Shown here: one piece after another, positions 47,361 through 56,200 of the stretch
Position numbering within the stretch: position 1 is the first letter of the stretch
Layout of the letters: every line of letters starts with the position of its first letter
DNA from: Bedellia somnulentella
Taxonomy: Eukaryota; Arthropoda; Insecta; Lepidoptera; Bedelliidae
Direction: 5' to 3'
Assembly: GCA_963576735.1 (NCBI GenBank)
Contig: OY755172.1
Location: 4,588,001 to 4,652,000 of the forward strand
DNA length: 64,000 bases
The notes under the pieces: model-generated
Database searches by the model: none
What the model saw: the letters and a program-made list of their open reading frames with translations, nothing else
Told to the model about the DNA's origin: nothing
Program-made: the position numbers and the translations under genes

Positions 47361-48890
47361 AGGGTGATTTATTAAGATCTTGAGAACTTTTAAAAAAAAA
47401 ACGCTTAAAATTTGCAAAATCTCATCGGTTCTTTATTTGATACGTTAGATTGGTCCATGACATTTAATTTTTGAAGATAATTTCATTTAAATGTTAACCG
47501 CGGCTGCGTCTTAGGTGGTCCATTCGGAAAGTCCAATTTTGGGCAAGTTTTTCGAGCATTTCGGCCGGAATAGCCCGAATATCTTCGAAAATGTTGTCTC
47601 CCATAGCTGGAATAGTTGCTGGATTATTTTGGGTTATTAATTAAAAAATAGTCTAAAGGCATCAAATCGCATGATCTTGGTGGCCAACTTACCGGTCCAT
47701 TTCTTGAGATGAATTGTTCTCCGAAGTTTTGCCTCAAAATAGCCATAGAATCGCGAGCTGTGTGGCATGTAGCGCCATCTTGTTGAAACCACATGTCAAC
47801 CAAGTTCAGTTCTTCCATTTTTGGCAACAAAAAGTTTGTTAGCATCGAACGATAGCGATCGCCATTAACCGTAACGTTGCGTCCAATAGCATCTTTGAAA
47901 AAATACGGTCCAATGATTCCACCAGCGTACGAATCACACCAAACAGTGCATTTTTCGGGATGCATGGGCAGTTCTTGAACGGTTTCTGGTTGCTCTTCAC
48001 TCCAAATGCGGCAATTTTGCTTATATACGTAGCCATTCAACCAGAAATGAGCCTCATCGCTGAACAAAATTTGTCGATAAAAAAGCGGAGTTTCTGCCAA
48101 CTTTTCTAGGGCCCATTCACTGAAAATTCAACGTTGTGGCAGATCGTTCGGCCTCAGTTCTTGCAGGAGCTGTATTTTATACGGTTTTACACCAAGATCT
48201 TTGCGTAAAATCTTCCATGAGGTCGAATAACACAAATCCAATTGCTGCGAACGGCGACGAATCGACATTTCACGGTCTTCAGCAACACTCTCAGTAACAG
48301 ACGCAATATTCTCTTCTGTACGCACTGTACGCATTCGTGTGGTTGGTTTAATGTCCAATAAAGTAAACTGAGTGCGAAACTTGGTCACAATAACATTAAT
48401 TATAAATAAAAGATGTTATTAAAGGAAAGAAAAATTTCGACACTGGCGGGGTTCGAACCCGCGACCTTCGGGTATACGCCCCCGTCGCTCTAACACTGTA
48501 GCTCAGTTGGCATCCAGCGCGAAATTTCTCTATCCTTTGTTTCTTTTTTACACGTTCAAGTAGTGTTTGCGTTTTGTACCTCCGAATTTTAATTATTTCG
48601 GACGGCCACTTGTCTACCTTTTCAGATAGAATGCAAATGTTGGAAACGCCTAACTATCACATAATTTAATGTTTTGTGACATGAATTCCTCATGTGGGGA
48701 TTATTACTCATAAATAAAAGAAATTTTTCTTTCCTTTAATAACATCTTTTATTTATGAGTAATAATCCCCACATGAGGAATTCATGTCAAAAAACATTAA
48801 AATAATAACATTAATTGTTTGCTCACTTGGTCGATTATGTAGACCATAAATCGGGCGTAAAGCGCGAAACACACACAGTTCGGTATGCAA
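47361..48890 (-). pseudogene. Dead mariner-type transposase with nested SINE
   Basis: Minus-strand transposase remnants run from about 48880 to 47490. They include KFRTQFTLLDIKPTTRMRTV, then RRRSQQLDL, a TGA at about 48125-48127, ILFSDEAHFWLNGYVYKQNC with the first catalytic Asp, MWFQQDGATCHTA with the second, and WPPRSCDLMPLDYFL with the third. About 36 residues separate the last two. A deletion and frameshift follow, then the C-terminal sequence resumes in another frame (PAEMLEKLAQNWT, RMDHLRRSRG). The catalytic residues survive but the stop, the frameshift and a SINE inserted at 48402-48803 inactivate it. The left end is near 'agggtgatttattaagatct' (47361). Confidence 0.85.
48402..48803 (-). 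repeat. SINE family B copy inserted in mariner, 13-bp target duplication
   Basis: The element is flanked by a perfect 13-bp direct repeat, AATAACATTAATT, at 48389-48401 and 48804-48816. Its tRNA-like head (about 48435-48515) carries a short internal inversion between the GCCAACTGA and TCAGTTGGC arms. Its far end (about 48700-48803) is palindromic, with the 'ataaataaaag' end repeated in both directions. Confidence 0.85.
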
Positions 48891-49256
48891 AGTTTTTTTT
48901 TTGGTATTAATCAAATATTTTTACACTTATACCTGAGTGGGAGGGTATCCACACCAAAACAACGTCCAGGCCACGTTGTAGACAGTCATATAAACAATCT
49001 CTTATGACCAGAATAAGAGGGAATTTGGTCTTGGATCGAAAAGGATTTGACCTTTTAAATGCTTGTTTCTCGAAGGTCACTTAACTTTTCTTCACTTTTT
49101 TTTAACACTCGAACTATGAACTTATACACTATATATCAAAGTTATAAAAACTAATTATAAGCGATAATCTACCATTAATTTTAATTACTAATTGAGAGCT
49201 AAATATTTTTCGTGCTATCGTACCAACTACCCAATATAATATTAAGTACGGTAAAA

Positions 49257-49276
49257 TATCGATAGTTTTATCGATA
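49257..49276. promoter_or_regulatory. Two perfect DRE motifs (TATCGATA)
   Basis: TATCGATA occurs at 49257-49264 and again at 49269-49276. This 8-bp palindrome is the core binding site of DREF in insects, found at promoters of replication and housekeeping genes. The pair lies about 360 nt upstream of the first ORF of the COA1/LSM10 cluster, a typical promoter distance. Use by DREF here is inferred. Confidence 0.6.
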
Positions 49277-49316
49277 TTCGGCAACACTAAGTCGAATGTA
49301 AAAAAAGTTTCGCGGC

Positions 49317-49565
49317 GGCTTTTACCACCGAAGTAAACAATGAGTACGAACGGATGTAAACAAGATCAGCTAATCTTGACGTTTCCGCCAATGTTTGGCT
49401 ATTGTCACCGAAATTTATTTTCTCGCGGATAAGGGCAGGAGAATGATGGCTTTTACCACCGAAGTAAACAATGAGTACGAACGGATGTAAACAAGATCAG
49501 CTGATCTTGACGTTTCCGCCAATGTTTGGCTATTGTCACCGAACCGAAATTTATTTTCTTGGTTA
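49317..49565. repeat. 131-bp tandem duplication in the COA1/LSM10 promoter or leader
   Basis: The block 'ggcttttaccaccgaagtaaacaatgagtacg...' at 49317 recurs at 49448 with very few changes; the period is 131 bp. Each copy holds TTTCCGCCAA (E2F-like on the reverse strand) and a short frame starting ATGAGTACGAACGGATGT. A diverged inverted relative lies at 46579-46640. Confidence 0.75.
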
Positions 49566-49631
49566 ATGCGACTGTAGTCTTGTTTATTGATATTTGTTTT
49601 AAATAATAGAATAGTACGTACGTTTGTTTGG

Positions 49632-49877
49632 ATGGCATCCGCAGATGCAGATATTAAAACAGACACAAAGATAAGTTCAATTGCAGGTGCCAATGCCGAT
49701 ATAGGTAAAAAGAAAGTATTACATCATAAACGTTCACGCTGTCGAGCTATTTTATGGGTTGCTTGTGTGTGTTGTTTTGCTATTTTGATATTTATCGTCT
49801 TAATTTGTACAATATTTAATGTCCGTTTAATGGAAAAACTTCGATCCTCAGGAATAATGACTAAAATTGGCTGGTAA
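49632..49877 (+). CDS. Small single-pass membrane protein ORF, first of a three-ORF cluster
   Basis: An 81-codon ORF starts MASADADIKTDTKISS. It has a basic patch (GKKKVLHHKRSRCR), a strong transmembrane segment (AILWVACVCCFAILIFIVLICTIF in two blocks) and a short tail ending KIGW. The basic patch before the helix predicts a cytosolic N-terminus. The family was not recognised. The TAA at 49875-49877 is followed by AAT and then the COA1 ATG in the same frame, so the two ORFs are separated only by TAA-AAT. No splice site that would remove the stop was seen. An upstream in-frame Met exists at 49587, but 49632 opens the protein-like sequence. The tight spacing suggests one mRNA with COA1. Confidence 0.65.
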   Translation: MASADADIKTDTKISSIAGANADIGKKKVLHHKRSRCRAILWVACVCCFAILIFIVLICTIFNVRLMEKLRSSGIMTKIGW

Positions 49878-49880
49878 AAT

Positions 49881-50267
49881 ATGACAATCTCTACTAGAAC
49901 TTTAGCTCAAATAGCCGGTTGGGGTGGAGTGATAGTCGCTGGCACAGGGTTTTACCTACAAAACTCTTTAGTTGATAGAGTAAGAGGTTATGATTATTAC
50001 AAACTAGCACTGAAAGTACTGAGAGCCAACTCTGGTGCTGTATATTATCTTGGGGAACCTATTAAAGATAAACGTTTCAAGTTAAGTGATACTGAGAACA
50101 ATTTTAGTGACGGCCAAACTGCTCATTTTCGTGTACCCGTGTCTGGAAGCAAAGAACGCGGTTTCTATTATTTTTGGGCTGAAAACCAAAACGGAAGTTG
50201 GAATATAACTAAAGCTGAATTGGAGTTAAAATCAAAAGCTGATGAAAGACTCGTTATTGTGAAATAA
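49881..50267 (+). CDS. COA1: Cytochrome c oxidase assembly factor 1 homologue
   Basis: It is a mitochondrial inner-membrane assembly factor for respiratory complex IV, also implicated in complex I. The 128 residues lie in one exon. The N-terminal hydrophobic segment (LAQIAGWGGVIVAGTGFYL) anchors it. The following domain has the family's order: YYKLALKVLRANSGAVYYLG, then FKLSD, HFRVPVSGSKERGFYYFWAE and WNITKAELELK, as in human COA1 and the TIM21-like fold. The length is close to the human protein. It starts 3 nt after the stop of the upstream small ORF and in the same frame. LSM10 starts 25 nt after its stop in a different frame. There is no room for a separate promoter on either side, so translation from a polycistronic mRNA, or readthrough, is inferred. 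Confidence 0.85.
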   Translation: MTISTRTLAQIAGWGGVIVAGTGFYLQNSLVDRVRGYDYYKLALKVLRANSGAVYYLGEPIKDKRFKLSDTENNFSDGQTAHFRVPVSGSKERGFYYFWAENQNGSWNITKAELELKSKADERLVIVK

Positions 50268-50292
50268 ATATTGTACAATATTCTTCATAACA

Positions 50293-53154
50293 ATGGAAAA
50301 GTTTATAGGTAATTCCAAAGAAAAATTTATGTACCACAATACACTGTTGTGCCTTGTCAAGTCCCTGCAGGATTGTAATATAACAGTTGACCTGCGCAAT
50401 GATACTTGTGTTTGTGGTAAACTAGTTAGTGTTGATGGGTGAGTTCTGTTTGTGTTTATAATAATTTTCGTTTCAGCAAGTCAGGTAAACATCCTTGGTC
50501 AAACACACTGGAACCGGTACATACCTCAAGCGTCAGCTATATGGCAGGCATATTAACTCATCCTTGTGTTATGTTCCTTATTAGATGTATTCATAGTATG
50601 ACCAGCAATTCGGTATGCAAAGTTTTTTTTTGGTATTTATTAAATATTTTTATTCGATAGTTAACACGAAAATAAAAGACTAATTTGAATATTTTCCATT
50701 TAAAATGAGTAATTGCAAAGTTATGATTTTTTAAAGATTGTTCAACTTTTGTACTCAATGACGTCATTGATCGATAAAATCATGTAGCAACATGCAAATG
50801 AAGTGAAATGTTTGTATAAAAATGTTGCTGATTGCAAAACATATCACGAATTTGTGATGAGATGACAAATGAAATTATTATCATATTATACTAATCAATC
50901 CTATGATTTTCAATATTTTATTATGCATAAACTGCAAAACCGTATGTCTTTGAAACAACATTGAAGGTTACACTGTTACAGTTTTTTGATAAAATAACAG
51001 TCATCTTAGCTTCAATTGATATAATTTCAAGAAAATATTGTTTATAACCATAATATCTCGAAATGGTTTTGTAATCAGCATCACTTTAGTAAAACTTTGC
51101 ATATCGAATTCTGAATTCTTAGTCATGTAGTTTGTATGACATTTTGCCCTCATCCACATTAGTTTAATTTATCATATACTTATATAGCTTTATTATATAG
51201 CTTACCCGACAGACTTGGTACTGTAAATTTGCTTATGCCAAACTTTAGGTGATTTTGCTGGTACTCTGAGTTCAATCAAGTGTAAATATATTTTATTGGT
51301 CAAATTGATCCATGATGCAAAGTATTCTATTTGCTAATTAGAGTTATTATCCAGCATTCTGCTAAATTTCATTCATATACATTCTGTAATTGTAATTCTA
51401 AACTTTCATATTCATAATACTAATAGGATTTAACTATTAAGGAGATACTACATTGTTCAAATGGCATATAAATCAGATCTTTTTATTGATGCTGCCTTGC
51501 TGTTTTTAACATTTGGCAATCAAACACTTTCTGACAAATTTTTCAACTGTAATATATAAGGTAGCAAACCTTTGCAATCAGTTTTAGAACACTTAAAACT
51601 AGTAACAATTGCTCCGGGAATTTGTCAATTATAACATTTTTATTAGTTTAATTGCACCCTTTATGAATTGTCTAATTGCTCCTATGTACTAGCATTTAAT
51701 GCCAGGGTGGTTCATTTTGAGTGGTCCAACTGCTTAATGCGGATTCTGTTATTTACTGCCATAGTGATGAATTGAACTGCTTGGTTGAAACTTTGTAGCG
51801 GTTGAGTGGGTAAATCACAGGCAGTAGCCCATAAAACCAAAAAACCGCAGCTAACTGCTGGTTCTTATTAGGACTAAATGCATGGATCCACCTCCAGTTT
51901 AAGAAAAATATCTTATAAATGTTAGCTCATTTGCATCAAGTTTCTTAGAGATTCAGCTGTCATCCTGCACTGAGCATCTGTTTAATTAGAATGGATTATA
52001 TTTTGAAAACTGGGCATATATTAATGTTCCTTGCCCAAATGTTTTTGCTAATAGATAGCCTCACTAATAACTACCTTGGTCTAAGATAATCACAGAGACT
52101 CAAGAAAGGCGGACTAGTTAGAAACCTGCAGGGCAAGCACGAGCCGTGTTTAAACTAGTTATCGCATGGGATAAAGCAGCCATCTCTTACGCACTTACTT
52201 AGTATCGTATACTGCCATCTCATTCTAACCGTTATTGTGTTGATAAAATAGCGCTCGTGCTTGCCCTTCTGTAGTAGAACATGTATTTATTCATTGAGAT
52301 AACTTATAGTAATCTTAAGTTTTTTCATTAGTTATCAACAAAATTTCTAATCAACAACTATTTCAGGTTTATGAATCTGTCTTTCAAGAATTGTGTTTAC
52401 TGCGATCCATGTGGAAATGAATATTATTTTGATGATCTTTTTATTCAAGGACGAAACATTAGATATGTTCACATTCCAGAATCAGTAAGTTTTTTTAATG
52501 ATAAGAATGCAAGAGAGTGTTAAAAAAACATTGTTAAATGGACGAAGCTTGACAAGTCGTGATCAATAGTCTCTGCTTATTTTTCTGTATAAAGAATTTT
52601 ATTTGTTTATCTCGATGAGGCCTAATGGTGGTAGAATATGATGTAATTATCAAAAAGTTACTCTAGTGGTTAAACTACCTTATCATGTTCAGGTTGTGTC
52701 CAAAGACGCAGAAGAGCTTTGTCTTCTACTTCTAGGCAATATGTGACGCTGTCACTTGGTTCGTCTTGAAAATATTCTTTTACTGTCTGAATAGTGTCCT
52801 ACTCTATAGGAGGCATGCTTATTATATCAGCCTGTCTCATATACTCCTTACAGAAGGCACAACTTTAGAATCATAGGTTAATCCATTCCTTTAATGTTAT
52901 TTAAGGAATCATGGATACTAATAACAGTTTAATTTCTAGAGTAAAGGTTGAGCAAAATAAAATATGTCTGTTATAGTCTAGTTTTTTTTTTTCAGATGTC
53001 AACTCTTTCTCGTATTAGACAACAATTTACTAAACAAAAACCACAAGCAGCCGACAAGCCCACCGTACAATCTCGGAAAGCTAAGAAAGCACTCAAACAA
53101 CACTTGGAGACAGTGGCATTTATGAACTCTAGCAATACACAGTCACAATCATAG
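50293..53154 (+). CDS. LSM10: U7 snRNP Sm-like protein LSm10
   Basis: LSm10 with LSm11 replaces SmD1/SmD2 in the U7 snRNP, which cleaves the 3' ends of replication-dependent histone pre-mRNAs in the nucleus. Exons: 50293-50438, 52367-52484, 52996-53154, in frame for 140 residues. Sm1 motif: ITVDLRNDTCVCGKLVSVDGFMN (in two exons), with the D-x-F-M-N core. Sm2: FIQGRNIRYVHIP. The C-terminal tail (RIRQQFTKQK...) is basic, as in the family. The ATG lies 25 nt after the COA1 stop. Intron 1 (1.9 kb) holds a MITE and a family E repeat. The stop is 135 nt from the cry2 stop on the opposite strand. Upstream DRE and E2F-like motifs would suit a gene tied to S phase, but that link is inference. Confidence 0.92.
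50607..51110. mobile_element. MITE with about 20-bp terminal inverted repeats in LSM10 intron
   Basis: The ends read AATTCGGTATGCAAAGTTTT at 50607 and, inverted, AATTCGATATGCAAAGTTTT ending at 51110: 19 of 20 bases match. No coding sequence inside. A solo end of the same type occurs at about 48880-48925. The target-site duplication is not clear. Confidence 0.55.
51200..51440 (+). repeat. Dispersed repeat family E
   Basis: It has 'acccgacagacttggtactgtaaatttgc' and 'ttcattcatatacattctgt' blocks shared with 43735-43930 and 55575-55835. It lies in LSM10 intron 1. Confidence 0.5.
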
Positions 53155-53289
53155 ATGTGTCTTAGGGTTAGATAATATTGAAACACTGTTTATTGTTAAT
53201 TAAATCTATTTATAATAATGAATATATTTCTTTTACTTATATAACATTTAAAAGTACTTATTATAAACTTATATTAATAATTTCTAAAA

Positions 53290-56200
53290 TCATTCTTGGA
53301 CGTTTTCCTGCTGACTTTCATATCCCCCTGAAGTTTCCTTGGTCTTATTATCTTCAATGATTGTATACGTATTTTCATTTTCGGTACATCCAGACTTGTT
53401 GGCATCAGGATTTGGTATATCCTGTTTGCAATTCAGTATTTTAATCTCCTTAGTCATTGGCATGTATTTCTGGGAGTTGGTTTCACTAAATATATTTTGC
53501 GGACATACTCCTGTCTCATATAATTCTGATGAAAAGTATTTCAGTTTACCATCATCATCATCATCTTTAAGGGGTGGTTGATAACACGTGTCACTATTGC
53601 TTATCTTTTCAATAAATTTATTTTGCTCGTAGTCTTCATCAGTATATTTTTCTTTCACATCGTTATTCATTATTGTTAAATTTTTTAGATCATATTTTTC
53701 TGCTTTACTGTCATCTGTCTTACTATCAGGGCATGTGTTATCTTTGCTAGTGATTTCTAGCTGTTCATTTGGCAAATTGTATTTGTCGTTTTCGTTATCC
53801 ACTGGGGATGACTGACAAAGGTAGTTGGAATGATTGATGCTAGTTATTATCGACGTGGGACTTGGTGAAGATTGCGTCGCGTTGGGTCTTTGGACGTTCT
53901 GCGTGCTTACTGGACCTGAAAAAAAAATATCTATTTAGAAAAAAACAGACTTAAAAACTGATATAGACTGTAAAAAATTAAGATTTATTTCCACAACAAA
54001 GTAGTCATGCACTGTATAGTACATATGACTGTTAATCACGTCTCTCTAGCAGTCTAGCTGCCATGATCCTTACAATGCAAACTTTTCTTCTTCATCTTAA
54101 TTCATACATCTTCTAGAAAGGGATTTTATAAGTCCTTCTCAGCTCTAACTTAAAGAAACACGGGTTCAATCCTTAAACGTCCTCCAAAGTCAACTCAAAA
54201 CAATACGCCCAATAGTTTACTATCATAAATCCACTTTGTTACTCTTCTCTCATTCTAATTCATCCTTTAAACGTGACATGACCCAGTAAGTTACGACGTT
54301 TATGGACATTTACTTTGGTGTCAATGATACTTAGGCATCAAACAGAATAAAATATCAACGGCTATGCACTTGTTTGGATTTTTAGAAACATTCTTAAACT
54401 CACCGTTATTAATTTTAGTTAAGTTACAATAAACCTAACCCATACTCACGGCTATAAATCCAAAAAAAGAGGTGGCAAGAGCATGGGAATCAAAACTTTT
54501 GGAAATTGATTGGAGAGGAGATAGTTAAATAAGGTACCGTTAATGATGGGTCTCCAGCCAAATCTTAAATAACGTAGGACACCCACGCGAAGATGTGTTC
54601 TTGCTTTTATATTCTTACGCTACAACGCGCAATAAAATAGTGCTATTCTAATCCGACACTAGGAAGCCCAATAAAATACCGTTAAACATATACCTTGTGG
54701 TTTGTATTTGGCCAGCTGAGCATAAACTTGCTTGATCCTCTCAATATTGACCGTCGAAGCCTTCGAATGGTCCACCATAGGCAGGGGGTAGTCGCGGCCG
54801 ATAATGCAGTAGGCCGCCCTTTGTACGGCCTCTGGGGCCATCCACGGCTCGTGGATGTAACGTGTTGGGATGTTCTTCAACACTGGCAGGTAACGTCTGT
54901 GAAGGAAAAGTATGTTAAAATTTTTGGTGTTTTTTCAATTAATGCAAGGAAGGGATTTAAAAACAGAAAGTTTGCGTTTTTATTAGTTTTGCCTAAGCGT
55001 GTTATAGACAAATTAAGTTAATCCAGTGTTTGAACCACATGGCTGAGAAGATTAATATATAAAATATAAAGACACCTTTGTGTAGTCCCACCAAAGAATA
55101 TTATGTGAAATTTTTATTTGTTACAAGACAAGATCAGACGCTGTGTATTAACAAAAACTATAAGTGTAAAAAACTAGAAGGTCTGCGAGTGATTGAGATT
55201 TGACGATAATTTTAGTAAGAATATATAATACATTCATAAAAATAGCTTTATGCACTATTTTTGTACATAAACAACATGTGCGCACAATTTCACACACCCT
55301 CTGCGCAATATTGGCAAAAGTATATAGAATCTTATCTTCTTTCTATAAAAGGTTACTTCAATCAAAACACGAAGTCACTAACAACCAACCTTATAAAATC
55401 TCCATTGGGGTCTGTTTTCCGTCCGAACCGCACCGGACAGTAGCAGTGGAAGAACTGCTGGAAGAATGACGAGCACGACAGCCACATCCACATGCCCGCG
55501 TTAACCGACCAATCAGCGTCCAGCAATAACTCGTCGAAAACCTGACAAATAATTAAATATATTGAATTATTTAATACTAGCTGACCCGACAGACTTCGTA
55601 CTGTCAAATATGCAGATGACAAAACTTTAGGCGTTTTTTCCGGTACTCTTAGTTTAATCAAGCGTAAATATTTTATTCGTCAAATTTTTCTAGGATAAAA
55701 ATATTCTATTTGATAATTTGAGTCATTGTCTAACATTCTGCTAAATTTCATTCATATACATTATGTACTTGAGGAGCCTTTTCGCCTCAAACACATAAAC
55801 ATCAAAACTTTCACATGTATAACATTATTCCTAATAACACAGTCTTAGGTCGAAATACAAGTTCAAATAGATACCTTCATTCCCTCCTCCCACGAGATCC
55901 AAAGGTCTCCCCGAGTGAGGAAGCAAGCGACCGCATGCCGCGCCAAGTGATGGATCCAACCCTCTTCCCTCAGTTGGGTCATGATGGCGTCGATCCAAGG
56001 GTATCCAGTTTGACCCTTAAAACATCCTTTACCGATTAAAAACGATTTATGTCCCAACAAGCTGAAATTAATACACACATACATGGCAAAATAATAATAA
56101 AAAGCTTCATGCAGATCTGTGTTCAAATTTATTGTTCAATGGTAAAAGATGGGGTGAAGGCAAATAAAGAAATATTTGAAAAGCTATACTAATTACTAGA

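Noticed and set aside
49338..49440. The ATGAGTACG... frame in the duplicated block as a real small protein gene
   Set aside because: It is only about 30 codons long, and the diverged relative at 46579-46640 does not keep the frame. It is kept only as a possible uORF.
53339..53581. 80-codon plus-strand ORF near the LSM10 3' end
   Set aside because: Antisense shadow of the acidic C-terminal tail of CRY2.
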